From Iamia sp035765045 (GTDB lineage Bacteria; Actinomycetota; Acidimicrobiia; Acidimicrobiales; Iamiaceae), in NCBI GenBank assembly GCA_035765045.1, contig DASTYI010000112.1, forward strand, positions 13,601 to 77,600: a stretch of 64,000 nucleotides of DNA. The letters run 5' to 3'. Below, in pieces: positions 26,527 through 34,225 of the stretch. Positions within the stretch are counted from its first letter, which is position 1. Each line of letters begins with the position of its first letter. Under the pieces are notes generated by a model that saw nothing but the letters and a program-made list of their open reading frames with translations, was not told where the DNA came from and searched no databases. The translations under genes and the position numbers were made by a program.

Positions 26527-26807
26527 GCAGCATGGTGTTCACCGAGGGCGACGACCTGCGGCTGCCGACCCGGTTGGTCGTGGCCCCCGAGGCGGGGACG
26601 TTCCAGCCCCTCCCGCCCGAGACCTGCACCGCCGAGGGTGAGGTCGTGACCGCCGGCGTCTCGCTCGGCACGGTCGAGAGCCTGGGCCGCTCGGTCCCCG
26701 TGACCAGCGCCTTCGGCGGCTTCCTGATGGGGATGCTGGCCCTGCCGGGCGAGCGGGTCCGGGCCGGCCAGCCGGTCGCCTGGCTGCACGCCATCGACGC
26801 CGCATGA
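26523..26807 (+). CDS. biotinyl/lipoyl-like carrier domain protein lacking the target lysine
   Basis: 94 aa. The sequence follows the beta-barrel pattern of biotin carboxyl carrier proteins: VVAPEAGTFQPL, a turn, EVVTAGVSLGTVES, then FGGFLMGMLALPGERVRAGQPVAWLHAI. The hairpin that normally carries EAMKM reads ESLGRS, so there is no lysine for biotin; indeed no lysine is seen in the domain. It therefore cannot be an ordinary BCCP. Position between fabD and fabH, upstream of a carboxyltransferase gene, suggests a structural or docking role in acyl-CoA carboxylase or ACP chemistry, by inference only. The start is the ATG in the ATGA overlap at 26523. Confidence 0.65.
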   Translation: MSSMVFTEGDDLRLPTRLVVAPEAGTFQPLPPETCTAEGEVVTAGVSLGTVESLGRSVPVTSAFGGFLMGMLALPGERVRAGQPVAWLHAIDAA

Positions 26808-26986
26808 CCACCGTCCTCGCTCGCACGTCCCACCCCCGGCCCGACCGGTCGGGCGACGCCCCCGCGCCCACGAAGGTCGTACGTCGGCCCATCGGTCCTC
26901 GCCCGCTGACGACCCGCCTGCGGTGCACCACGGCGCGGGAAGGTCGACCGGTGGCGTCGGTGCCCACCCCGGTGGTGGCCGCATGA
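26804..26986 (+). CDS. 60-aa basic ORF coupled to fabH
   Basis: ATG at 26804 overlaps the previous stop (ATGA) and the TGA at 26984-26986 overlaps the fabH ATG (26983), also ATGA. The product is rich in Arg, Pro and Thr (RPIGPRPLTTRLR) with no recognisable domain. The double overlap argues that ribosomes traverse it, though composition alone would not mark it as a gene. Confidence 0.4.
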   Translation: MTTVLARTSHPRPDRSGDAPAPTKVVRRPIGPRPLTTRLRCTTAREGRPVASVPTPVVAA

Positions 26987-27996
26987 CGGCCGTCGAGACG
27001 CGGGCGGAGACGCCCGTGCGGACCCGGCTCGGGGTGGCCTTCACGGGGTGGGGGGCGACGGTGCCGGGCCCGCCGGTCACCAACGACGACCTGGCCGCCG
27101 TGCTCGACACCAGCGACGAGTGGATCTCCAGCCGCACCGGCATCCGGGCCCGCCACATCGCCGGCCCCGCCGACACGACCGCCGCCCTGGCCGCCGCCGC
27201 CGCCCGCCGGGCCCTCGACCGGGCCGGGCGCGGCCCCGACGAGGTCGACCTCCTCGTCGTCGCCACCACCACCCCCGACCGCGCCTGCCCGTCGACCGCC
27301 GCCGACGTGGCCGGCCTCCTCGGCACCCGGGCCGCGGCCTGCGACGTCAACGCCGCCTGCGCCGGCTTCGTCGCCGCCCTCCACCTCGCCCTCCCGACCG
27401 TCGCCACCGGGTCGAGCCGGGTCGCCCTCGTCGTCGGCGCCGAGCGGATGACGAGCCTCGTCGACCCGACCGACCGCGGCACCGCCGTCCTCTTCGGCGA
27501 CGGCGCCGGGGCGGTCGTGCTGGAGACCCCCGCCGGCCCGACCCACGAGCACGACCCCGCCGGGCCCGGCCTGGTCGCCTCGGTGCTCGACGGCGACGCC
27601 GCCCTCGTCCCCCACCTCGAGGTCCTGGCCGGCCAGCGCTGGCTGACGATGGACGGGCCCGAGGTCTTCCGGGCCGCCACCCGGGGCCTGGCCGACTCGG
27701 CCGCCACCGTCCTGGCCCGGGCCGGGGCGACGATCGACGACGTCGCCTGGTACGTGCCCCACCAGGCCAACCGCCGGATCATCGACGCCGTCGGCGGCCG
27801 CCTCGGCCTCGCCCCCGAGAAGGTCGTGCTGACCCTCGACCGCCACGGCAACACCTCGGCCGCCTCGGTGCCCCTCGCCCTGGCCGAGGCGGCCGACGAC
27901 GGGCGCCTCCAGCCCGGTGACCTCGTCCTGGCCTCGGCCGTCGGCGCCGGGATGACGTGGGGCTCGCTCCTCCTCCGCTGGGGCGGTGCCTCGTGA
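26983..27996 (+). CDS. fabH: 3-oxoacyl-[ACP] synthase III
   Basis: 337 aa. Starts fatty-acid synthesis by condensing an acyl-CoA primer with malonyl-ACP. Catalytic triad: Cys126 in DVNAACAGF, His260 in WYVPHQANRRI and Asn290 in RHGNTSAASVP. SSRTGIRARHIA is the usual N-terminal motif. Start at the ATG in ATGA (26983); the stop overlaps fabG as GTGA. Primer preference (acetyl versus branched) cannot be read reliably. Confidence 0.96.
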   Translation: MTAVETRAETPVRTRLGVAFTGWGATVPGPPVTNDDLAAVLDTSDEWISSRTGIRARHIAGPADTTAALAAAAARRALDRAGRGPDEVDLLVVATTTPDRACPSTAADVAGLLGTRAAACDVNAACAGFVAALHLALPTVATGSSRVALVVGAERMTSLVDPTDRGTAVLFGDGAGAVVLETPAGPTHEHDPAGPGLVASVLDGDAALVPHLEVLAGQRWLTMDGPEVFRAATRGLADSAATVLARAGATIDDVAWYVPHQANRRIIDAVGGRLGLAPEKVVLTLDRHGNTSAASVPLALAEAADDGRLQPGDLVLASAVGAGMTWGSLLLRWGGAS

Positions 27997-28739
27997 GCGA
28001 GGGGCGCGTCGCGCTCGTCACCGGCGGGTCGGGGGCCATCGGTGCCGCCGCCGCCCGGGCCCTGGCCGCCGACGGGCGCGCCGTCGCCGTCGGCTACCGG
28101 GGCGGCGAGGTGGCGGCCAAGGAGGTCGTCGCCGCCATCGAGACCGCGGGCGGGCGGGCGATCGCCGTCGCCCTCGACGTCACCGACCCCGACTCGGTCA
28201 CCGCCGCCGTGGCCACCACCACCGAGGCCCTCGGCGCCCCGACCGTCGTCGTCGCCAACGCCGGCGTCACCGACGACGGGCTCTTCGTCCGCCTCACCCC
28301 CGAGCGCTGGCGAGCCGTCCTCGACGCCAACCTCGACGGCGCCTACCGCACGCTCAAGGCCGCCGTGCCCGGGATGATGAAGGCCCGCTGGGGTCGGATC
28401 GTCACCGTCTCGTCGGTCGGCGCCTACGCCGGGGCCGCCGGCCAGGCCAGCTACGCCGCCTCCAAGGCCGGCCTGATCGGGCTGACCCGGGCCCTCGCCC
28501 GCGAGCTGGCCCCCCGGTCGATCACCGCCAACGTCGTCGCCCCCGGGCCCGTCGCCACGGCCATGACCGATGCCCTGCCCGAGGCCCGCCAGGCCGAGCT
28601 GGCCGCCACCGTCCCCCTCGGGCGCATGGCCACCGCCGACGAGGTCGCCGCCACCATCGCCTTCCTGGCCTCCGACGCCGCCGCCTACGTGACCGGCGCC
28701 GTGCTGCCCGTCGACGGCGGCATGGCCATGGGCCACTGA
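27993..28739 (+). CDS. fabG: 3-oxoacyl-[ACP] reductase
   Basis: 248 aa classical short-chain dehydrogenase. NADP(H)-binding TGGSGAIGAAAA lies near residues 10-21, NAG near 88-90, and the active site has Ser about 140, Tyr154 and Lys158 (QASYAASKAG). The ending DGGMAMGH is typical of FabG. Reduces 3-oxoacyl-ACP to 3-hydroxyacyl-ACP. The GTG at 27993 overlaps the fabH stop by four bases. Acyl carrier protein follows after 25 bp with an AAGGAGAT ribosome site between. Confidence 0.93.
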   Translation: MSEGRVALVTGGSGAIGAAAARALAADGRAVAVGYRGGEVAAKEVVAAIETAGGRAIAVALDVTDPDSVTAAVATTTEALGAPTVVVANAGVTDDGLFVRLTPERWRAVLDANLDGAYRTLKAAVPGMMKARWGRIVTVSSVGAYAGAAGQASYAASKAGLIGLTRALARELAPRSITANVVAPGPVATAMTDALPEARQAELAATVPLGRMATADEVAATIAFLASDAAAYVTGAVLPVDGGMAMGH

Positions 28740-28764
28740 CCACCCCCAACCCAAGGAGATCCCC

Positions 28765-29019
28765 GTGGATCGAGCCACCGTCCTCACCACCGTCATCGAC
28801 ACCGCCGTCGAGCTGCTCAAGCTCGACGCCTCGGCCGTCACCGAGGACGCCCGCTGGAAGGAGGACCTGGAGGCCGACAGCCTCGACCTCACCGAGCTGG
28901 TGATGGCGCTGGAGGACCACTTCGAGGTCGAGGTGCCCGAGGAGGCCCTGGAGGACGTGAAGACCGTGGGCGACGCCGCCGACGTCGTCCTCGCCGCCGT
29001 GAGCGCCCCGGCCTCGTGA
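28765..29019 (+). CDS. acpP: acyl carrier protein
   Basis: 84 aa, strongly acidic four-helix carrier. The phosphopantetheine serine is Ser39 in EADSLDLTEL; helix III EVPEEALEDVKTVGDAADVV is conserved. AAGGAGAT about 8 nt before the GTG start is the clearest ribosome site in the operon, consistent with the high expression ACP needs. Carries growing acyl chains for the Fab enzymes around it. The TGA overlaps the GTG of fabF. Confidence 0.95.
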   Translation: MDRATVLTTVIDTAVELLKLDASAVTEDARWKEDLEADSLDLTELVMALEDHFEVEVPEEALEDVKTVGDAADVVLAAVSAPAS

Positions 29020-30269
29020 GCGCCCGGCGCATCGCCGTCACCGGGACGGGCGTCGTCTCGCCCGCCGGCAACGACCTGGCCACCACCATGGCCCGGGTGG
29101 TGGCGGCCAAGGCGACGGCGGCGCCGATCACCCTGTTCGACGCCACCCCCCTGCCGGTCGGCTTCGCCTGCGAGGTCGGCGACCTCGACGTCGAGGGGCG
29201 GATCGGCGCCCGGGAGGCCCGCCGCATCGACCGCAGCGGCCACCTCGCCCTGGTCGCCGCGGCCGACGCCCTGGCCGACGCCGGCCTCGCCACCGCGGTG
29301 GCCGACGGGCTCGACGCCGGCCGGGTGGCCGTGGTCGCCGGCTCGGGCGTGGGCGGGCTGACCACGCTGGAGGAGCAGGTGAAGCTGCACGCCGAGCGCG
29401 GCCCCGAGAAGGGCCCGCGCCGGGTCAGCCCGATGCTGGTGCCGATGATGATGGCCAACGGCCCGGCCGCCCTGGTGGCGATCGCCCACGGCTTCACCGG
29501 CCCCTGCCTCTGCGTCGCCACCGCCTGCGCCACCGGGGCCAACGCCATCGGCGAGGCGTCCCGCATCCTGCGCGACGGCACCGCGGACGTCGTGGTGGCC
29601 GGCGCCACCGAGTGCGCCATCACCCCGACGGCGATGGCCGCCTTCGCCAACATGGGCGCCCTCAGCAAGCGGGCCGACGACCCCGCCACCGCCAGCCGCC
29701 CGTTCGACGTCGACCGCGACGGCTTCGTGATGGGCGAGGGCGCCGGCTTCCTCGTGCTCGAGGACTGGGACCACGCCGTGGGCCGGGGCGCCCGCATCCA
29801 CGGCGAGCTGCTCGGCTACGGCGCCACCTGCGATGCCGGCCACATCACGGCCCCGTCGGAGGACGGCGCCGGGGCCGCCGAGTGCATCCGCCGGGCGCTG
29901 GCCTCGGCCGGGCTGGCCGCCGGCGACGTCCGCCACGTCAACGCCCACGGCACGTCGACCCCGCTCAACGACGCCGCCGAGGCCCGGGCCATCAGCGCCG
30001 TGTTCGGCGCCGGCGCCGTGCCGGTGACGTCGACCAAGGGCGTGACCGGCCACCTGATCGGGGCGGCCGGTGCGGTCGAGGCGGCCGTCGCCCTGGCCTC
30101 GGCGGTCGACGGTGTCGTGCCGCCGGTGGCCGGCACCACCGAGGTCGATCCGGCGCTCGACGTCGACGTCGTCGTCGGCAGCCCCCGGTCGATCGAGCGC
30201 GGGCCGGTCGTGTCGACGTCGTTCGCCTTCGGCGGCCACAACGCCGCCCTCGTCCTGGCCCCCGCCTGA
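29016..30269 (+). CDS. fabF: 3-oxoacyl-[ACP] synthase II
   Basis: 417 aa. Elongating condensing enzyme. Cys171 in VATACATGANAIG, His311 in NAHGTSTPLND and His346 in KGVTGHLIGAAGA form the Cys-His-His triad. The C-terminal SFAFGGHNAALVL is typical. It is the only elongating condensing enzyme in this operon, unlike the kasA-kasB pair of mycobacteria. GTG start in a GTGA overlap with acpP. Followed by a 198-bp spacer filled with palindromic repeats. Confidence 0.95.
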   Translation: MSARRIAVTGTGVVSPAGNDLATTMARVVAAKATAAPITLFDATPLPVGFACEVGDLDVEGRIGAREARRIDRSGHLALVAAADALADAGLATAVADGLDAGRVAVVAGSGVGGLTTLEEQVKLHAERGPEKGPRRVSPMLVPMMMANGPAALVAIAHGFTGPCLCVATACATGANAIGEASRILRDGTADVVVAGATECAITPTAMAAFANMGALSKRADDPATASRPFDVDRDGFVMGEGAGFLVLEDWDHAVGRGARIHGELLGYGATCDAGHITAPSEDGAGAAECIRRALASAGLAAGDVRHVNAHGTSTPLNDAAEARAISAVFGAGAVPVTSTKGVTGHLIGAAGAVEAAVALASAVDGVVPPVAGTTEVDPALDVDVVVGSPRSIERGPVVSTSFAFGGHNAALVLAPA

Positions 30270-30301
30270 CCGCATGCCCCCCACCCACCCCGCGCCCCCC
30301 T

Positions 30302-30457
30302 CCCCACAAGTCGCCCTTCCTGTGGCCCCCGGGTCGCGAAAGCGCGACGCCGGGGCGACAGGAACCGGTTCTTGTGGGGTGGGGGTCGCGGTTGGGGATG
30401 GGGGGTGGGTTCCTGTGGGGCAGGGGTCGCGGAAGCGCGACGCCTGGGCCACAGGAA
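30302..30457. repeat. two copies of a dispersed palindromic repeat
   Basis: Copy A, 30302-30379: outer arms CCCCACAAG/CTTGTGGGG and inner arms TTCCTGT(...)GTCGCG/CGCGAC(...)ACAGGAA around GAAA. Copy B, 30410-30457: TTCCTGTGG(...)TCGCG/CGCGA(...)CCACAGGAA around GAA. A degenerate relative lies at 55528-55634. They fill the fabF-carboxyltransferase gap and could form stable hairpins in the operon mRNA, lowering or separating downstream expression. Confidence 0.8.
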
Positions 30458-30467
30458 CGATGCGGCG

Positions 30468-31982
30468 ATGACCGACCTGGTCGAGGCGGCGGAGGCGGAA
30501 CCGGGTCCGGCCACCGCCGCGCTGGTCGAGCGGCCGCCCCCGACCGGACCCTCGCGCCCCGACCGGCGCCACCCCGAGCCGACCCGGTCGCTCCCCGAGC
30601 CCGGCCTCGACGGCCCCACGCTCGGCCCGCCGACGGCGATCGGGGCCGACCGCCCGGGCATCGCCGGCGCCGGGCTGATCGAGGTCGACGGGCGGACGGT
30701 GTCCTACTTCGAGGTCGGCGGCGGGAGCTGGTCGAGCCGCGACGCGGTGGCCGAGGCCGAGGTGGTCGAGCGGGCCCTGCTGCTCGGCGCCGACGTCGGC
30801 GTCCCGGTGCTCGGCGTCGTCCAGTCGCTCGCCCTCGACCCCGCCGACCTGGCCGGCCTGGCCGCCTGGGGCCGCGTCGCCCACGCCGCCGTCCGGGCCT
30901 CGGGGGCGGTGCCCCTCCTCCTCGCCGTCACCGGCGCCTGCCACGGCGGCCTGGCCACCATCCTCGGGCTGGCCGACCACGTCGTCCTCACCCGCGAGGC
31001 CAGCGCCTACGTCAACGGCCCGGCCGCCGTCCGAGCCGTGACGGCGATCGAGGTCTCCCCCGTCGACCTCGGCGGCCCCGCCGCCCACCACCGCGACACC
31101 GGGCTGGCCTCGCTGGTGGCCGAGGACCGCGACGACGCCATCGCCGCCCTCGCCGACCTGCTCGCCTACCACCCGTCGTCGTGGGACACGCCGCTGCCCC
31201 CGACCCCGTGCGCTGACCCGCCCGACCGTCCCTGCCGACGGGCGGCGACGACGGTGCCGACCGAGCCCCGGGCGTCCTACGACGTGCGCGACGTCCTCGA
31301 CGACATCGCCGACGAGGGCAGCGTGCTGGAGGTCCGGGCCGACCACGCCCCCAACCTCGTCACCGCCTTCGCCCGCCTCGGCGGCCGTGCCGTCGCCGTC
31401 ATCGCCAACCAGCCCCGCATCCGGGCCGGCACGCTCGACATCGCCGCCGGGTCGAAGGCGGCCCGCCACGTCCAGGCCGCCGACGCCGCCGGCATCCCCC
31501 TCCTCACCCTGGTCGACACCCCCGGCTTCGAACCGGGCAAGGACCTGGAGTGGCGGGGGATGATCCGCCACGGTGCCGAGCTGGTCCACGCCTACTGCGC
31601 GGCGACGGTGCCCCGGGTGTGCGTCGTGCTCCGCAAGTCCTACGGCGGCGCGTACATCGTGATGGACTCGCGGGAGATCGGCTCCGACCTCGTCCTCGCC
31701 TGGCCGACGGCCGAGATCGCGGTGATGGGCGCCCCCGGCGCCGTCGCCATCCTCAACCGTCGGGAGATCGCCGCCGCCGAGGACCCCGAGGCCACCCGGG
31801 CGGCGCTGATCGCCGACTACGAGGCCCGCTTCTGCACCCCGGCGGTGGCCGCCGACCGGGGCTACGTCGACCAGGTGATCGACCCCGCCGCCACCCGGGC
31901 CCACCTGGTCGCCGCCTTCGCCCGCCTGGCCGGCAAGCGACCCCGCCTGGTCGAGCGCCGCCACTCCACCACCCCGTGCTGA
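30468..31982 (+). CDS. acyl-CoA carboxylase carboxyltransferase (AccD/PccB type)
   Basis: 504 aa. Transfers CO2 from carboxybiotin to acetyl-CoA or propionyl-CoA, giving malonyl-CoA for fatty-acid synthesis. N-terminal crotonase-like subdomain around residues 65-245 (GACHGGLATILGLADHVVL) and C-terminal subdomain about 265-490 (NQPRIRAGTLDIAAGSKAA, LVDTPGFEPGKDLEWRG, RKSYGGAYIVM with the second oxyanion hole). The N-terminal subdomain is divergent and weaker than in PccB, and about 60 Pro-rich residues precede it. ATG at 30468. No biotin carboxylase or true BCCP gene is in the window. Confidence 0.85.
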   Translation: MTDLVEAAEAEPGPATAALVERPPPTGPSRPDRRHPEPTRSLPEPGLDGPTLGPPTAIGADRPGIAGAGLIEVDGRTVSYFEVGGGSWSSRDAVAEAEVVERALLLGADVGVPVLGVVQSLALDPADLAGLAAWGRVAHAAVRASGAVPLLLAVTGACHGGLATILGLADHVVLTREASAYVNGPAAVRAVTAIEVSPVDLGGPAAHHRDTGLASLVAEDRDDAIAALADLLAYHPSSWDTPLPPTPCADPPDRPCRRAATTVPTEPRASYDVRDVLDDIADEGSVLEVRADHAPNLVTAFARLGGRAVAVIANQPRIRAGTLDIAAGSKAARHVQAADAAGIPLLTLVDTPGFEPGKDLEWRGMIRHGAELVHAYCAATVPRVCVVLRKSYGGAYIVMDSREIGSDLVLAWPTAEIAVMGAPGAVAILNRREIAAAEDPEATRAALIADYEARFCTPAVAADRGYVDQVIDPAATRAHLVAAFARLAGKRPRLVERRHSTTPC

Positions 31983-32006
31983 CCCCGCGCCTGAAAGGCT
32001 CACCCC

Positions 32007-32777
32007 GTGCTCCTCGCTGACCGCACCGTCCTGGTCACCGGCGTCCTCACGCCGTCGTCGATCGCCTTCGCCTGCGCCCGCCTGGCCCAGGAGCAGGGCG
32101 CCGATGTCGTCCTGACCTCGTTCGGCCGCGCCCTCAGCGTCACCGAGCGGGCGGCCAAGCGGCTGCCGACCCCGGTCGACGTGCTGGAGCTCGACGTCAC
32201 CGACGCCGGCCACCTCGACCGCCTGGCCACGACCCTCGGCGACCGCTGGGAGCGCCTCGACGGGCTGGTCCACGCCGTCGGCTTCGCCCCCGAGGCCTGC
32301 CTGGGGCACGACGACGGCCTCCTCGGCGCCGGCTGGGACGACGTCGCCACCGCCCTCCACGTCTCGACCTACTCCTTCGCCTCGCTGGCCCGGGCCGTGC
32401 GCCCGCTGCTGGGCGAGGGGTCGAGCGTCGTCGGACTCGACTTCGACGCCTCGGTGGCGTGGCCGGCCTACGACTGGATGGGCGTGGCCAAGGCCGGGCT
32501 GGAGTCGGCGTCGCGCTACCTGGCCCGCGACCTCGGCCCGTCCGGGGTGCGGGTCAACCTGGTCGCCGCCGGCCCGCTGCGCACCGTCGCCGCCCGCAGC
32601 ATCCCCGGCTTCGACACGCTCTCGGGCCCGTGGGTCGAGAAGGCCCCGCTGGGCTGGGACACCGCCGACCCCGAGCCCGTCGCCCGCACCGTCGTCGCCC
32701 TCCTGTCGGACTGGCTCCCCGCCACCACCGGCGAGATCGTCCACGTCGACGGCGGCGCCCACGCCATCGGCGGCTGA
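32007..32777 (+). CDS. fabI: enoyl-[ACP] reductase (NADH), InhA-like
   Basis: 256 aa. Reduces trans-2-enoyl-ACP, the last step of each elongation round. The sequence resembles mycobacterial InhA closely: TPSSIAFACARLAQEQGADVVL, SVVGLDFDASVAWPAYDW, NLVAAGPLRT, APLGWDT and LLSDWLPATTG. Catalytic Tyr155 and Lys162 (Y-x6-K) are present. The substrate loop from after RT to APLGW is 23 residues, about ten shorter than the 33 I count in InhA and equal to E. coli FabI, so normal chain lengths are expected. GTG start; 24 bp after the carboxyltransferase. Last gene of the operon. Confidence 0.92.
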   Translation: MLLADRTVLVTGVLTPSSIAFACARLAQEQGADVVLTSFGRALSVTERAAKRLPTPVDVLELDVTDAGHLDRLATTLGDRWERLDGLVHAVGFAPEACLGHDDGLLGAGWDDVATALHVSTYSFASLARAVRPLLGEGSSVVGLDFDASVAWPAYDWMGVAKAGLESASRYLARDLGPSGVRVNLVAAGPLRTVAARSIPGFDTLSGPWVEKAPLGWDTADPEPVARTVVALLSDWLPATTGEIVHVDGGAHAIGG

Positions 32778-32780
32778 CCG

Positions 32781-33458
32781 CTACGGCGCCAGCAGGTCGG
32801 CGAGGGCCTCGGGGGTGTCGACGACGGCGACGGCACCCGCCTCCTCCAGCTCGCCGGGCTCGGCCGACCCCCACGTGACCCCCACGGTGGGCAGGCCGTG
32901 GGCGGCGGCGCCGTGGACGTCGTGGAAGCGGTCGCCGACCATGACCACGCCGGACCGCTCGACCGCCGGCCCGAGGCCGAGCAGCGCGCCTCCGACCGAG
33001 TCGGCCTTCGAGTGCCGGCCGGCGTCGGGGTCGGCGCCGACGACGACCTCCATCCACCGCCCGAGCAGGCCCTCGGTGATGATCCGGTCGGCCAGGTGCT
33101 GCGGCTTCGACGTCGCCACGGCCATCGGCACGCCGGCGCCCGCCAGGCGGTCGAGCACGTCGGTGATGCCGACGAAGGGGACGGCCAGCGAGGCGGCGGC
33201 GTCGTCGTAGGTGGCCCGGTAGGCGTGGATCACGTCCCAGGTGCGATCGGCGGGCACCCCGACGGCGGGCGGGAAGCCGTCGGTCCACGCCGGGCCCACG
33301 CAGGCCCGCAGCACGGCTCGCTCGGGCACGGGCAGGCCGACGGTGGCCAGCGCCATGCCGAGGTGCTCGACGATGCCGGCCTCGGAGTCGCACAGGGTCC
33401 CGTCGAGGTCGAACAGCACGGCCGTCGGAGGCGGCGGGGGCAACAGGCCGGCGGGCAT
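32781..33458 (-). CDS. HAD-family phosphatase (Gph/PGMB-like)
   Basis: 225 aa. Motif I VLFDLDGTLCDSEAG (Asp nucleophile near residue 17), motif II MAVATSKPQ, motif III Lys in GRHSKAD and motif IV VGDRFHDVHGA are all in order, with a helical cap between. Closest in pattern to phosphoglycolate phosphatases; the substrate cannot be assigned. The ATG at 33458 is preferred over an upstream codon because minus-strand TAGGGT (33471-33466) ends 7 nt before it. Its stop is 3 bp from the fabI stop (convergent). Confidence 0.87.
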   Translation of the reverse strand: MPAGLLPPPPPTAVLFDLDGTLCDSEAGIVEHLGMALATVGLPVPERAVLRACVGPAWTDGFPPAVGVPADRTWDVIHAYRATYDDAAASLAVPFVGITDVLDRLAGAGVPMAVATSKPQHLADRIITEGLLGRWMEVVVGADPDAGRHSKADSVGGALLGLGPAVERSGVVMVGDRFHDVHGAAAHGLPTVGVTWGSAEPGELEEAGAVAVVDTPEALADLLAP

Positions 33459-33465
33459 CGTCGAG

Positions 33466-33475
33466 ACCCTAGGGT
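33466..33475. promoter_or_regulatory. shared palindromic -10 element for two divergent leaderless genes
   Basis: ACCCTAGGGT reads TAGGGT on both strands. On the plus strand TAGGGT (33470-33475) ends 6 nt before the ATG at 33482. On the minus strand TAGGGT (33471-33466) ends 7 nt before the ATG at 33458. The two start codons are only 24 bp apart, so one symmetric element probably directs both transcripts. Confidence 0.7.
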
Positions 33476-33481
33476 CGGGCC

Positions 33482-34225
33482 ATGACGCCCGATGCAACCG
33501 CCACGGCCACCGCTGCCGTCGTCAACGACCTCCCCAGCCGGTTCATGCTCGACATGGAGACCTACGGCGCGGCGGCGGCCGAGGGCTTCGAGGGGATGGA
33601 CTTCTACGCCGCCGGCCGCGGTGGCGCGCTCGGCGACGTGCCCAGCGCGGTCGTCACCGCCGCCTTCGTCTTCTTCGCCCCCGCCCTGGTCGACGAGAGC
33701 TGGACCCGCAGCGGTGCGCTGATGCCCCGCCAGGCCGCGGCCGACCTGTGGGCGGCGTCGTGCGCCCGCTGGGCCGAGGCCCACCTCGCCGGCGCCGACG
33801 AGGCCGGCCTCGCCCGCCTGGCCGAGCTGCTCGGCCGGATGAACGCCGCCGCCAGCACCGCCGGCGCCCCCTGCTTCGGTGCCTGGCGGGCCCAGCCCGA
33901 GCCGACCGCCGACCGGCCCGCCGCCCTCGCCCTCCACCGCCTGATGGTCCTGCGCGAGCTGCGGGGCGGGCTCCACGGCGCGGCCGTCATCGCCCACGGC
34001 CTCAGCCCGCACGCGGCGCTGACCATCCGGACGCCGCACATGCTCCCGATCTTCGGCTGGGACGGCCCCCACCCCGGCGCCGACGACGCCCACGCCCACA
34101 CCGCCTGGAACGAGGCCGAGGTCGCCACCGACCGGGCCCTCGCCCCCGCCTACGAGGTCCTCGACGAGTCCGAGCGCATCGAGCTCCGCGACCTCCTCGA
34201 CTCCACCCGCGACGCGGCGAGCTAG
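33482..34225 (+). CDS. SCO6745-like actinobacterial protein
   Basis: 247 aa. Mostly helical, with DFYAAGRGGALGDVPSAVVTAAFVFFAPALVDESW near the N-terminus and an ALALHRLMVLRELRGGLHGAAV segment with His residues near residues 140-165. The pattern matches a conserved actinobacterial family often named SCO6745 or EvbL, which has no proven function. The paired His and Glu residues could bind a metal, but this is speculation. TAGGGT 6 nt upstream of the ATG. The stop overlaps the convergent glyoxalase-like gene by four bases. Confidence 0.72.
   Translation: MTPDATATATAAVVNDLPSRFMLDMETYGAAAAEGFEGMDFYAAGRGGALGDVPSAVVTAAFVFFAPALVDESWTRSGALMPRQAAADLWAASCARWAEAHLAGADEAGLARLAELLGRMNAAASTAGAPCFGAWRAQPEPTADRPAALALHRLMVLRELRGGLHGAAVIAHGLSPHAALTIRTPHMLPIFGWDGPHPGADDAHAHTAWNEAEVATDRALAPAYEVLDESERIELRDLLDSTRDAAS

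Noticed and set aside
26328..32762. 2144-codon open frame on the minus strand
   Set aside because: Antisense to the fab operon; no domain, composition typical of a shadow frame.
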